64,000 bases of DNA. Source: Streptomyces radiopugnans. GTDB lineage: Bacteria > Actinomycetota > Actinomycetes > Streptomycetales > Streptomycetaceae. Where the stretch lies: NCBI RefSeq assembly GCF_900110735.1, contig NZ_FOET01000013.1:62001-126000 (forward strand), written 5' to 3'. Numbering within the stretch: the first letter of the stretch is position 1; each line of letters begins with the position of its first letter. The position numbers and the translations under genes are program-made. Under the pieces are notes generated by a model that made no database searches, was not told where the DNA came from, and worked only from the letters and a program-made list of their open reading frames with translations. Positions 8,995 through 17,398 of this stretch are shown piece by piece.

Positions 8995-10422
8995 ATGCGC
9001 CGTTCCAAAATCGTCTGCACCCTGGGCCCCGCCGTGGACTCCTACGATCAGCTCAAGACGCTGATCGAGGCCGGCATGAACGTGGCCCGCTTCAACATGA
9101 GCCATGGCAGCCACGCCGAGCACGAGGAGCGCTACCACCGCCTGCGCAAGGCCTCCCAGGAGACGGGGCGCGCGATCGGCGTGCTCGCCGACCTCCAGGG
9201 ACCCAAGATCCGCCTGGAGACCTTCGCCGACGGCCCCGTCGAGCTGGTGCGCGGCGACGAGTTCACCATCACCACCGAGGACGTCCCCGGCGACCGCACC
9301 ATCTGCGGCACCACCTACAAGGGCCTGCCGGGCGACGTCTCCAAGGGCGAGACGGTCCTGATCAACGACGGCAACGTCTCCCTCCAGGTGATCGACGTGG
9401 ACGGCCCCCGGGTGCGCTGCATCGTCATCGAGGGCGGTGTGATCTCCGACCACAAGGGCATCAACCTGCCCGGCGTGTCCGTCAACGTCCCGGCCCTGTC
9501 GGCCAAGGACGTCGAGGACCTGAAGTTCGCGCTGGAGATGGGCTGCGACATGGTGGCGCTGTCCTTCGTGCGCGACGCCGCCGACGTCCGCGACGTCCAC
9601 CGGGTGATGGACGAGGTGGGCCGCCGGGTGCCGGTGATCGCCAAGGTGGAGAAGCCGCAGGCGGTGGAGAACATGGAGGAGGTCGTCCTCGCGTTCGACG
9701 GCGTGATGGTGGCCCGCGGCGACCTGGCGGTGGAGTATCCGCTGGAGAAGGTGCCGATGGTGCAGAAGCGGCTGATCGAGATGTGCCGCCGCAACGCCAA
9801 GCCGGTGATCGTGGCGACCCAGATGATGGAGTCGATGATCACCAACTCCCGGCCCACCCGCGCCGAGGCCTCCGACGTGGCCAACGCGATCCTGGACGGC
9901 ACGGACGCGGTGATGCTCTCGGCGGAGTCCTCGGTGGGGCAGTACCCGATCGAGACCGTCAAGACGATGTCGAAGATCGTCCAGGCCGCCGAGGAGGAGC
10001 TGCTCTCGCGCGGCCTCCAGCCGCTGGTGCCCGGCAAGAAGCCGCGCACCCAGGGCGGTTCGGTGGCCCGCGCGGCCTGCGAGATGGCGGACTTCCTCAA
10101 CGGCAAGGCGCTGGTCGCCTTCACCAAGTCCGGCGACACCGCACGGCGGCTCTCCCGCTACCGGGCCGCCCAGCCGATCCTGGCCTTCACCACCGAGCCC
10201 TCCACCGCCTGCCAGCTCACGCTGAGCTGGGGCGTGGAGTCCTTCGTGGTGCCGCACGTGGACCACACCGACGACATGGTGGACCTGGTCGACGCCGAAC
10301 TGCTCAAGCTCCAGCGGTACAACACCGGCGACACCATGATCATGACGGCCGGCTCGCCTCCCGGCATCCCCGGCACCACCAACATGGTGCTGGTGCACCA
10401 CCTGGGCAACGACAAGCGCTGA
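8995..10422 (+). CDS. pyk: Pyruvate kinase
   Basis: Transfers phosphate from phosphoenolpyruvate to ADP, the last step of glycolysis. 475 residues, normal for actinobacteria. Seen: RRSKIVCTLGPA start, NMSHGSH, the catalytic lysine region VIAKVEKPQAV, the metal site VARGDLAVE, and ATQMMESMITNSRPTRAEASDVANAILDGTDAVMLS. ATG 8995 follows AGGA. It is followed by a very long palindromic terminator shared with the convergent operon. Sharing a segment with pfkA and pta-ackA makes this a small glycolysis/overflow cluster. Confidence 0.97.
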   Translation: MRRSKIVCTLGPAVDSYDQLKTLIEAGMNVARFNMSHGSHAEHEERYHRLRKASQETGRAIGVLADLQGPKIRLETFADGPVELVRGDEFTITTEDVPGDRTICGTTYKGLPGDVSKGETVLINDGNVSLQVIDVDGPRVRCIVIEGGVISDHKGINLPGVSVNVPALSAKDVEDLKFALEMGCDMVALSFVRDAADVRDVHRVMDEVGRRVPVIAKVEKPQAVENMEEVVLAFDGVMVARGDLAVEYPLEKVPMVQKRLIEMCRRNAKPVIVATQMMESMITNSRPTRAEASDVANAILDGTDAVMLSAESSVGQYPIETVKTMSKIVQAAEEELLSRGLQPLVPGKKPRTQGGSVARAACEMADFLNGKALVAFTKSGDTARRLSRYRAAQPILAFTTEPSTACQLTLSWGVESFVVPHVDHTDDMVDLVDAELLKLQRYNTGDTMIMTAGSPPGIPGTTNMVLVHHLGNDKR

Positions 10423-10454
10423 CCCGGCCCCTCGGCTTCCCGGCCCCTCGCCCG

Positions 10455-10522
10455 CGGCGCGGCGAACGGCGGCGGCCCGCGTACCTCCGGAGGTACGCGG
10501 GCCGCCGCCGTTCGCCGCGCCG
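10455..10522. terminator. 68-bp perfect palindrome, probable bidirectional terminator
   Basis: Bases 10455-10488 are the exact reverse complement of 10489-10522, with ACCTCCGGAGGT at the centre. It sits between the convergent pyk stop (10422) and the stop of the secreted-protein gene (10534). There is no T-run, as is common in Streptomyces. The length and perfection are exceptional. Confidence 0.9.
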
Positions 10523-10533
10523 TTCCGCGGGCG

Positions 10534-11883
10534 TCAGTTCCCGTTGTAGAGGTTCATGCCCGGGATGTGCAGGTCGCCACCGAACTGGCCGGCCTGTCTG
10601 ACCGACACGTCCGTGAAGAACACCTCCGGGATGTTCAGCGGCGGCGGCGACTCGGGGCTGAAGGTGATCGGGACGAGCCCGAAGAGCTTGCCCTTGAGCT
10701 CCTCGGTGTACATCGTCACCGTGCCGTTGCGGATGGTGGAGGTGCTCCCCTTGGCCGCCTCGACGTGCGCGGTGCTGCCGCCGGGCCCTTCCACCAGCTG
10801 GTGCAGGTCACGGATGTCCACCGAGCGGGCGGTGAACTTCAGGGCGTTCTTGACCGTGCCGTTGTGGGTGCGGACCTTGACGATGCCGTGGTAGTCCAGG
10901 CCGTGGAGGGTGAGCAGACTGGTCTTCAGCACCCACGGGGCGTTGGGCAGCACCGCCTCGGTCTGCTCCTCCTCCGCGTCGGCCAGCGCCTCGGCGTCGT
11001 AGGTCGGGCAGGGGAAGGGCTCCTTGCCGGAGGCGTCCGCCCCTGGGACGGCCGTGTCGTCCGGTTCCCCGGTGGCCTTCCCGCCCGCCTCGCCGGCCTT
11101 CTCACGCGCCTTGCCGACGGTGTCCTCCACCGCGTCGCCGACGCGGTCGGTGGTGTCCTTCAGGCCCTTGCCGACACCGTCGACGGCACCTTCCGCGGCG
11201 TCGCCGACGGCGTCCTCCACCGGGGTGCCGGAGTCGCCCCCGGACTCCCCGGACGGCGACGGGCTCGGCGAGGCGGAGGGCTCGGCCGGGGCCGCGGCCT
11301 CGGCCTTCTTCTCGTCCGGGGTGAACAGGTCCTTGATGGCGTCGCCGATGCCCAGCGGGTCCAGCGGGTTGCGCTCCTCGGTCTCCGAGGGGCTCGGCTC
11401 GGGCTCCGGCGTGCCGGTGTCCTTCTCCTCCCCGCCTCCGGCGCCACCGGAGGCGGAGCCCGGCCCGGAGCCGGTTCCGCCGTCGGCCGGGGGCTCGGCG
11501 GGCGGCGTGGCGCCGGGCTCGGGCGCGGGGGAGGCACCGGGCTTCGCGTCCCGGCCGTCCTGCCCGCTCCGGCCGTCCTGCCCGGACTTCTCCTTCTCCG
11601 CCTGCCGTCCGCCGTCCTCCTCCGCCTCCTTGTCGGGCGCGGTCACACACGGCCCGTCCCTGAAGGGGTTCTTCGGCAGCGGCTCGGCGAGCGCGAGCTT
11701 GGGGGTCAGCCCCATGCCCATGAGCACGGCCGACGGCATGGCGGCCAGGGCTATCGCCTTGCCCGCGGGAACGTGCAGCCGGGTCAGCAGCGGCTTCCTC
11801 GGGGCGGCGTGGCGCGGCCCGCTCCTGGTACGCCGGGGCGGCGCGGCCGCGGTCGCGTCCTCCTGGTTCAACTCGTCAGGCAT
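10534..11883 (-). CDS. Secreted or membrane-anchored protein with long acidic Pro-rich linker, unknown function
   Basis: 449 residues, not recognised as an enzyme. About 35 polar residues with basic patches precede a hydrophobic stretch (GKAIALAAMPSAVLMGMGLTP) ending in LALAEP, which looks like an export signal. Next is about 200 residues of low-complexity Asp/Glu/Pro/Gly/Ser linker with the repeats D-A-V-G-D-A and G-K-G-L-K-D. The last about 140 residues form a folded, beta-rich domain (LLTLHGLDYHGIVKV... to FTDVSVRQAGQFGGDLHIPGMNL). ATG 11883 overlaps the DUF6114 stop by 8 bp. Such proteins are common in Streptomyces next to DUF6114/DUF6230 genes; a past database label as hydrogenase expression protein has no support here. 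Confidence 0.8.
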   Translation of the reverse strand: MPDELNQEDATAAAPPRRTRSGPRHAAPRKPLLTRLHVPAGKAIALAAMPSAVLMGMGLTPKLALAEPLPKNPFRDGPCVTAPDKEAEEDGGRQAEKEKSGQDGRSGQDGRDAKPGASPAPEPGATPPAEPPADGGTGSGPGSASGGAGGGEEKDTGTPEPEPSPSETEERNPLDPLGIGDAIKDLFTPDEKKAEAAAPAEPSASPSPSPSGESGGDSGTPVEDAVGDAAEGAVDGVGKGLKDTTDRVGDAVEDTVGKAREKAGEAGGKATGEPDDTAVPGADASGKEPFPCPTYDAEALADAEEEQTEAVLPNAPWVLKTSLLTLHGLDYHGIVKVRTHNGTVKNALKFTARSVDIRDLHQLVEGPGGSTAHVEAAKGSTSTIRNGTVTMYTEELKGKLFGLVPITFSPESPPPLNIPEVFFTDVSVRQAGQFGGDLHIPGMNLYNGN

Positions 11884-12415
11884 CACGGCGCGTCCCGTTC
11901 TGTCCGTCGTCCGCCCCGGCGGGGGCCTGCTCGACGATGGCCAGGCCCACCTCCTGCGGGGCCTCTTCGGGCGCGGGGGCACCGGGAACGTCCCCGGTCT
12001 CCGCGGGCTCGGCCGGCCGCTCCTTGTTCTGCACCCAGGAGAGGCCCATCGCGCCGCCGACCATCGCCAGCAGGAAGCCCACGAAGAGGCCTCCGAGGTT
12101 GGAGACCACCAGTGAGACCAGCGCCAGCAGGATGGCGGCGACTCCGGCGAACACCCGGGAGTGCGGCTGGAACCACAGGGTCAGACCCAGCACGAACAGC
12201 AGCACGCCGATGATCAGCGATCCGGAGCCCGTGGTGGTCGCCAGCCGGAAGGACAACTGGCTCAGGCTGGGGTCGGCGTACGGGATCCAGATGATCGGCA
12301 CGCCGCCCAGCAGTGTCAGCAGTCCCGCCCAGAAGGGGCGCTGCCAGCGCCACAGACGGAACGACTGCCGCCAGTGGCTGATGCGTTCACGCGCTCCCGG
12401 CGACTCGGCACTCAT
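11876..12415 (-). CDS. DUF6114 family membrane protein
   Basis: Predicted integral membrane protein of 179 residues and unknown function. After RISHWRQSFRLWRWQRPFWAGLLTLLGGVPIIWIPY it has about four hydrophobic helices, including SGSLIIGVLLFVLGLTLWF and GGLFVGFLLAMVGGAMGL, then a soluble acidic tail (about 145-179). I chose ATG 12415, preceded by GGGAG, because upstream codons are not protein-like. It lies 104 bp downstream of the DUF6230 gene and overlaps the secreted-protein gene by 8 bp, so all three appear to form one operon. The conserved pairing suggests a common envelope role that I cannot name. Confidence 0.87.
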   Translation of the reverse strand: MSAESPGARERISHWRQSFRLWRWQRPFWAGLLTLLGGVPIIWIPYADPSLSQLSFRLATTTGSGSLIIGVLLFVLGLTLWFQPHSRVFAGVAAILLALVSLVVSNLGGLFVGFLLAMVGGAMGLSWVQNKERPAEPAETGDVPGAPAPEEAPQEVGLAIVEQAPAGADDGQNGTRRDA

Positions 12416-12519
12416 CAGAAAACAGCTCCCTAGGGCCGAACTGTCCATAAAGATCGATGGCACTGCGGGGAGGCGGAAGACCGGCTCGGCGGTCCCCCGC
12501 CCCCTCTCCGCTCAGTGCG

Positions 12520-13137
12520 TCAGAAGCACTCGTTCTTGCCCTTGGCGACATTCAGCGAAAGGCCGGAGAGCTTGAAGGTGCCGGCGCTGGTGGCCCAGGA
12601 CGTCTGCTTGACGCCGGTGAGCACGGCCTCGTCGGCCTCCTGCGCGAAGGAGCCCGGAAGCACGGCGTCGCCGTCCTTAAGACCCGGGCCCTTGCTGGTG
12701 TCGTTCGCCGAGACGCCGATGTTGATGTTCTTGAACGTGGCGTCGGCGTCGAGCTGGTCGAGGTCGATGTAGAGGTTCTTCGCCTCGACGACCTTGCCGT
12801 TGTTGCCCGCGTTCAGCTTCACCGAGACATCGCCGAAGACCGGAACGGGGATCACGACGGACTGGCACAGCCCCCTGAGCTCGGCGCTCTTGAAGGCCGA
12901 CACCGCGACGGGGACCTTCTTGCCCCCGTGCACGGTGTCGATCGTGCCGTACTGCACGAACCCCTTGCCGTCCAGCCGGTCAACCGAGACCTTCGCCTGC
13001 TGGCCGGAGACGCTGAACGACGCGGCGAGTGCACCCTGTGCCAGGGCGACCCCGACCGCCGCCGTGGCGGCAACGCTGGGGACCATGACGACGGCGAACC
13101 GCTTCCATCTGGTCCCGCCACGAGCCACAGACTCCAT
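12520..13137 (-). CDS. DUF6230 family exported protein
   Basis: 205-residue protein with a basic N-terminus (ARGGTRWKRF) and a hydrophobic segment AVVMVPSVAATAAVGVALAQGALAAS consistent with a signal peptide or anchor. The rest is a beta-rich domain with two Cys, one in LRGLCQSV and one at the very C-terminus (NECF), that could form a disulfide. ATG 13137 follows AAGGAGGAAAG, a strong ribosome site. Homologues were sometimes labelled cholesterol esterase; I see no serine hydrolase motif that would support this. First gene of the operon with DUF6114; a 577-bp upstream region carries two TTACT/AGTAA inverted repeats. Confidence 0.87.
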   Translation of the reverse strand: MESVARGGTRWKRFAVVMVPSVAATAAVGVALAQGALAASFSVSGQQAKVSVDRLDGKGFVQYGTIDTVHGGKKVPVAVSAFKSAELRGLCQSVVIPVPVFGDVSVKLNAGNNGKVVEAKNLYIDLDQLDADATFKNINIGVSANDTSKGPGLKDGDAVLPGSFAQEADEAVLTGVKQTSWATSAGTFKLSGLSLNVAKGKNECF

Positions 13138-13484
13138 GACTTTCCTCCTTCTCGGACGTACATCTCCGGCCCGGGCCGGACCCGGACGGGATGGGAGAAG
13201 TGCTACGTCCTCGGGAAGGAGAGCGCCGTTCCCCGGATTCACCAGATTCCGAAGCGCCGGCGATCACCCCCGAGCGACAACCACTGGCCGCGCTCTCGCG
13301 CGACTTGCCGGACAGGCCCTGCCCCTGGGCAGAGACCCCCCTGTCCGCGGCCGGCGTCACCGACGCCGGCCCACCCGGTGGGGACCCATGGTCCGGTTGT
13401 GCCCGGATGTGGTGTGCCGGGCTGCGGACGATGGACCGAGCGTGGCCGATCGTGGTCCATGAGAGGCCGGGGCACAAGGGGCTC

Positions 13485-13500
13485 GTTACTTGCGAGTAAC
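13485..13500. promoter_or_regulatory. Inverted repeat GTTACT-N4-AGTAAC
   Basis: Perfect 6-bp arms around TGCG, in the long region upstream of the DUF6230 operon. The form is that of a TetR- or MarR-type operator. The cognate protein is unknown; a TetR gene lies 1.4 kb away. Confidence 0.5.
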
Positions 13501-13613
13501 AGGAAGATGACCGCACCCGCGCCGAACGTGATCAAGCGGGCACCCAGGGTTGCCGGAAGAAACGATGGGCGAGCGGATCAACCGGACTTCGCGGGACCAA
13601 ACACCCCAAGCGG

Positions 13614-13628
13614 TTTACTGCGAGTAAC
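13614..13628. promoter_or_regulatory. Second TTACT/AGTAA inverted repeat
   Basis: TTTACT-GCG-AGTAAC, with arms TTACT/AGTAA matching the site at 13485-13500 but a 3-nt centre. It touches the thioredoxin-gene terminator stem. Two related sites 115 bp apart argue for a real operator pair rather than chance. Confidence 0.45.
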
Positions 13629-13672
13629 AGCGGCCGCGATTACCAAGTTTTGGCAAAGGCGCGGCCGCTGTT
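13626..13672 (-). terminator. Terminator of the thioredoxin/TPR gene
   Basis: Perfect 13-bp arms AACAGCGGCCGCG and CGCGGCCGCTGTT separated by 21 nt, starting 43 bp after the stop at 13715 on the minus strand. Confidence 0.75.
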
Positions 13673-13714
13673 GATCGTTATGTCAACAAGTCCCGGACCA
13701 CTGGAACCGGCAGG

Positions 13715-14698
13715 TCAGAAGAGGACACGGGCAAGGGCACCGCGTGCCGCGACCACCCTCGGATCCTCGTGTCCGACCACCTCGAAGAGCTCCAGCAGAC
13801 GGACGCGTGCGGCCTCCCGGTCGTCACCCGCCGTGCGGCGGACCGTCTCCACCAGCCGCCCGAAGGCGTCCTCGACGTGCCCGCCCGCCAGGTCGAGGTC
13901 GGCCGCCCTCAGCTGAGCCCGGACGTCGGCGGGCGCATCGGCCGCCTCCTTGCGCACCTGTGCCGCGTCCAGACCCTGGATGCGCTGCAGGAGCTCGGCC
14001 TGGGCCAGTCCCAGCTTGGCCTCGGTGCTGGCCGGGTCGTCGGCGAGCACGTTCCGGTACGCCTGGATCGCACCGCCCAGGTCCCCCGCGTCCAGCGCGG
14101 AGTGGGCGGCGGCCAGCGCCGGGTCCTCCGGGACACCGGGTGCGGCCGGGGCCTGCTCGCCGCCCTCGCCGCCCTCCACGGAGATGCCGGTGATGCCGAA
14201 GCGCTGTTCGGCGACCTGGACGAGCTGGTCCAGCACCTCGCGCACCTGCTGCTCGGGTGCCGCACCCTGGAACAGCGGCAGGGCCTGGCCGGCCACCACC
14301 GCGAAGACGGCCGGGATGCCCTGCACCCCGAACTGCTGGAAGAGCATCTGGTTGCGGTCGACATCGATCTTGGCGAGGAGGAAGCGCCCTGCGTACTCGT
14401 GCGCCAGCCGCTCCAGCAGCGGCCCGAGCTGCTTGCACGGGCCGCACCACTCGGCCCAGAAGTCGATGACGACCGGGACCTCGGCGGAGCGCTGGAGCAC
14501 CTCCTGCTCGAAGTCCGCCTCCTCAACGTCGATCACCAGGGACACCGGGGCCGCTCCGGCCGCGCCGGCACCACCGGCCCCGCCCTGCTGCCGTGCGGCC
14601 CGGGCACGGGCCTCCTCGGCCTTCTGCTTGGCCTCCCCGGCCGCCTTCACCGCGGCGAGGTCGACCACTCCGCTCATGGACATGTTGCGTGGCTGCAT
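13715..14698 (-). CDS. Thioredoxin-domain protein with C-terminal TPR (CnoX/YbbN-like)
   Basis: 327-residue cytoplasmic protein. An Ala/Gly-rich N-terminus (1-50) precedes a thioredoxin fold (about 55-160) with intact WCGPC (Cys85, Cys88) and the cis-Pro region GIPAVFAVVAGQ. The C-terminal about 150 residues are TPR-like (ALAAAHSALDAGDLGGAIQAYRNVLADDP). This is the architecture of YbbN/CnoX, a holdase co-chaperone. In E. coli CnoX the active site is SxxC, whereas CxxC here suggests retained redox activity. ATG 14698 follows GGGGAGA; two further in-frame ATGs lie just inside. Divergent from the TetR gene and followed by its own terminator. Confidence 0.9.
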   Translation of the reverse strand: MQPRNMSMSGVVDLAAVKAAGEAKQKAEEARARAARQQGGAGGAGAAGAAPVSLVIDVEEADFEQEVLQRSAEVPVVIDFWAEWCGPCKQLGPLLERLAHEYAGRFLLAKIDVDRNQMLFQQFGVQGIPAVFAVVAGQALPLFQGAAPEQQVREVLDQLVQVAEQRFGITGISVEGGEGGEQAPAAPGVPEDPALAAAHSALDAGDLGGAIQAYRNVLADDPASTEAKLGLAQAELLQRIQGLDAAQVRKEAADAPADVRAQLRAADLDLAGGHVEDAFGRLVETVRRTAGDDREAARVRLLELFEVVGHEDPRVVAARGALARVLF

Positions 14699-14893
14699 GT
14701 GACCAGTCTCCCCCGTTCCGGGACCGTTCCGTGCAGCGTGTCGCACATCGGCGCCGGGTCCCCGTCCGGCGCCAGTGGCTGCCGCGTGATCACCGCCGCC
14801 CCGGGCCCTCTCCGGGCTCCGCGGAAACGGCGCTGGAACCAGCTTTTCGATACGGCTCGTAGCGTAACTCATGGCCCCGGTTACAGTCACCCC

Positions 14894-15556
14894 ATGGCCG
14901 ATTCCGCTCGACGCACGGGCAGGCCGCGCAGCGCCGCGGCGGACCGCGCGATCCTCGACGCGACGCGCTCGGCCCTGGCCGAGCTGGGGTGGAGCGGGCT
15001 GACCATGGGGGACGTGGCCATGCGTGCGGGAGTGGCCAAAACCACCCTCTACCGCCGCTGGACGAACAAGAGCGAGATGGTCGTGGACGCCGTCGCCGTC
15101 CTCTTCGACGAGCTGGAGCTGCCCGACCGCGGCAGTCTGCGGGCGGACGTCGAGGGCGTGGTGCTCTCCTTCGCCGCGCTGCTGGAGCGGCCGGAGGCGA
15201 AGACGGCGCTGATGGCCGTCGTCGCCGAGGCCACCCGTGACGAGGCGCTGCGCGCCCGCATCCGCACCGCCATCGTGGAACGCCAGAAGCACCTGGTGGT
15301 CACGGGCCGCCGCCGCGCCCAGGCCCGCGGCGAGCTCCCGCCCGACGCGCCCGGCCCGGAGGGCACCGCCGCGGCGGACCGCGCCGCGGACCTGATCTTC
15401 GACGTGATCGCGGGCGCGGTCCTCCACCGCTCACTGGTCAGCGCGCAGAGGGTCACCCCGGCGTGGGCCCGCGCCCTGACCGCCCTGCTGCTGCACGGTC
15501 TGTCCCCCGCCGGGCCGGCCGCCGAGCCCGCCCCGGACGGCTCCGGCGGCGCCTGA
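14894..15556 (+). CDS. TetR-family transcriptional regulator
   Basis: 220-residue DNA-binding repressor. The N-terminal helix-turn-helix reads RAILDATRSALAELGWSGLTMGDVAMRAGVAKTTLYRRWTNKSEMV (about residues 18-63), typical of TetR, followed by a helical ligand-binding domain. ATG 14894 has no clear ribosome site upstream (the bases before it are GTTACAGTCACCCC), so a leaderless or short-leader mRNA is possible. It is divergent from the thioredoxin-like gene, which is the first place to look for its operator. The ligand is unknown. Confidence 0.92.
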   Translation: MADSARRTGRPRSAAADRAILDATRSALAELGWSGLTMGDVAMRAGVAKTTLYRRWTNKSEMVVDAVAVLFDELELPDRGSLRADVEGVVLSFAALLERPEAKTALMAVVAEATRDEALRARIRTAIVERQKHLVVTGRRRAQARGELPPDAPGPEGTAAADRAADLIFDVIAGAVLHRSLVSAQRVTPAWARALTALLLHGLSPAGPAAEPAPDGSGGA

Positions 15557-15568
15557 CGGCGGCCGCCC

Positions 15569-15602
15569 GCCCGGCCCCGTTCCCGGAGGAACGGGGCCGG
15601 GC
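15569..15602. terminator. Bidirectional terminator between the TetR gene and icmA
   Basis: Perfect 15-bp stem GCCCGGCCCCGTTCC / GGAACGGGGCCGGGC with loop CGGA, between convergent stops. Confidence 0.88.
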
Positions 15603-15605
15603 GGC

Positions 15606-15640
15606 GGTCCGGTGCGGTGCGGTCCGGTGCGGTCCGGTGC
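15606..15640. repeat. Seven tandem 5-mers GGTSC
   Basis: GGTCC and GGTGC units alternate irregularly over 35 bp, between the terminator and the icmA stop. A simple repeat with no evident function. Confidence 0.85.
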
Positions 15641-15687
15641 GGTGACCGGCGCGCGGTGGCCGACGGCCGGTCGCACGCCGCGCCGCC

Positions 15688-17388
15688 TCAGAAGCCGGCG
15701 GGCTCGGTGTAGACGCCCCACTCCTCGCGCAGCACCCCGCAGATCTCGCCCAGCGTCGCCTCGGCGCGCACCGCGTCCAGCATGGGCTCGATCATGTTGG
15801 AACCGTCCCGGGCGGCGGCCAGCATCCCGTCCAGGGCGGCGCGCACGCGCGCGTCGTCGCGCGCGGCCTTGCGGTCGGCCAGCACGCGCACCTGCTCGCG
15901 CTCGACCTCGTGGCTGACCCGCAGGATCTCCAGGTCGCCGGTGACCGAGCCGGTGTGGCAGTTGACGCCGACGACCTTCTTCTCGCCCTTCTCCAGCGAC
16001 TGCTGGTAGCGGAAGGCGGCCTCGGCGATCTCGCCGGTGAACCAGCCGTCCTCGATGCCGCGCAGGATGCCGGAGGTGATCGGGCCGATGGGATGGTTGC
16101 CGTCCGGCACCGCCCGGCGGCCGCGCTCCCTGATCTGCTCGAAGATCTTCTCGGCGTCGGCCTCGATCCGGTCGGTCAGCGCCTCGACGTACCAGGAGCC
16201 GCCCAGCGGGTCGGCCACGTTGGCCACGCCCGTCTCCTCCATCAGCACCTGCTGGGTGCGCAGCGCGATCTCCGCGGCCTGCTCGCTGGGCAGGGCGAGG
16301 GTCTCGTCCAGGGCGTTGGTGTGCAGGGAGTTGGTGCCGCCCAGCACGGCCGCCAGCGCCTCCACGGCGGTGCGCACCACGTTGTTGTACGGCTGCTGGG
16401 CGGTGAGCGAGACGCCCGCGGTCTGGGTGTGGAAGCGCAGCCACTGCGCCTTCTCGCTCTTCGCGCCGTACACGTCCCGCATCCAGCGCGCCCAGATCCG
16501 CCGGGCGGCGCGGAACTTGGCGATCTCCTCGAAGAAGTCCACGTGCGCGTCGAAGAAGAACGACAGGCCGGGCGCGAAGGCGTCCACGTCCAGGCCGCGC
16601 GAGAGGCCCAGCTCCACGTAGCCGAAGCCGTCGGCGAGGGTGTACGCCAGCTCCTGCGCGGCCGTCGAGCCGGCCTCGCGGATGTGGTAGCCGGAGACCG
16701 ACAGCGGCTTGTACGCCGGGATGCCCCGGGCGCAGTACTCCATCAGGTCGCCGATCAGGCGCAGATGCGGCTCCGGCTCGAAGAGCCACTCCTTCTGCGC
16801 GATGTACTCCTTGAAGATGTCCGTCTGGAGCGTGCCGTTGAGGACGGAGGTGTCCACGCCCTGCCGCTCGGCGGCCACCAGGTACATGCAGAACACCGGC
16901 ACGGCCGGGCCGCTGATCGTCATCGAGGTGGTGACGTCGCCCAGCGGGATGTCCCGGAAGAGGACCTCCATGTCGGCGGCGGAGTCGATGGCGACACCGC
17001 AGTGGCCGACCTCGCCCAGCGAGCGCGGGTCGTCGGAGTCGCGGCCCATCAGGGTCGGCATGTCGAAGGCGACCGACAACCCGCCGCCGCCGGCCGCGAG
17101 GATCATCTTGTAGCGCTCGTTGGTCTGCTCGGCGTTGCCGAAGCCCGCGAACTGGCGGATGGTCCAGGTCCGGCCGCGGTAGCCGGTGGGATACAGGCCG
17201 CGGGTGAAGGGGAACTCACCGGGCCAGCCGATCCGCTCGAACCCCTCGACGGTGTCGCCGGGCGCGGGACCGTAGACCGGCTCGACGGGGTCGCCGGAGA
17301 GCGTGGTGAAGTCGGCGTCCCGCTTGCGTGCGGCGTCGTACCGGGCCTGCCAGCGGCGGCGGCCCTCTGCGATGGCGTCAGCGTCCAT
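15688..17388 (-). CDS. icmA: Isobutyryl-CoA mutase large subunit
   Basis: Coenzyme B12-dependent mutase subunit interconverting n-butyryl-CoA and isobutyryl-CoA, linking valine catabolism, butyrate and polyketide precursors. With ATG 17388 the protein is 566 residues, the IcmA length. The substrate-specificity residues are those of isobutyryl- rather than methylmalonyl-CoA mutase: Phe80 (TIRQFAGFG) and Gln198 (KEYIAQKEW), where methylmalonyl-CoA mutase has Tyr and Arg. The conserved LSVSGYHIREAGS is present. There is no B12-binding domain, so a separate small subunit (icmB, outside this window) is needed. The start has no good ribosome site and lies 11 bp from a 20-bp palindrome, so a leaderless, repressed transcript is plausible. 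Confidence 0.95.
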   Translation of the reverse strand: MDADAIAEGRRRWQARYDAARKRDADFTTLSGDPVEPVYGPAPGDTVEGFERIGWPGEFPFTRGLYPTGYRGRTWTIRQFAGFGNAEQTNERYKMILAAGGGGLSVAFDMPTLMGRDSDDPRSLGEVGHCGVAIDSAADMEVLFRDIPLGDVTTSMTISGPAVPVFCMYLVAAERQGVDTSVLNGTLQTDIFKEYIAQKEWLFEPEPHLRLIGDLMEYCARGIPAYKPLSVSGYHIREAGSTAAQELAYTLADGFGYVELGLSRGLDVDAFAPGLSFFFDAHVDFFEEIAKFRAARRIWARWMRDVYGAKSEKAQWLRFHTQTAGVSLTAQQPYNNVVRTAVEALAAVLGGTNSLHTNALDETLALPSEQAAEIALRTQQVLMEETGVANVADPLGGSWYVEALTDRIEADAEKIFEQIRERGRRAVPDGNHPIGPITSGILRGIEDGWFTGEIAEAAFRYQQSLEKGEKKVVGVNCHTGSVTGDLEILRVSHEVEREQVRVLADRKAARDDARVRAALDGMLAAARDGSNMIEPMLDAVRAEATLGEICGVLREEWGVYTEPAGF

Positions 17389-17398
17389 ACGCACAAAT

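Larger units (their letters stand above)
13138..13714. other. Long intergenic region upstream of the DUF6230 operon
   Basis: 577 bp without a convincing gene. It contains a terminator for the thioredoxin-like gene (13626-13672), two related inverted repeats (13485-13500 and 13614-13628) and a stretch of lower GC (about 13480-13680). The operon promoter must lie here. Short open frames on both strands lack codon bias and ribosome sites. Confidence 0.7.

Noticed and set aside
10455..10522. The 68-bp palindrome as an insertion-sequence end or attachment site
   Set aside because: There is no transposase, no target duplication and no second copy in the window. Position between two convergent stops fits a terminator better.
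12520..13137. Cholesterol esterase as function of the DUF6230 protein
   Set aside because: No GxSxG or other hydrolase motif is visible in the 205 residues.
15688..17388. Methylmalonyl-CoA mutase large subunit as identity of the mutase gene
   Set aside because: Phe80 and Gln198, length 566 and absence of a B12-binding domain point to isobutyryl-CoA mutase; methylmalonyl-CoA mutase has Tyr and Arg at these positions.
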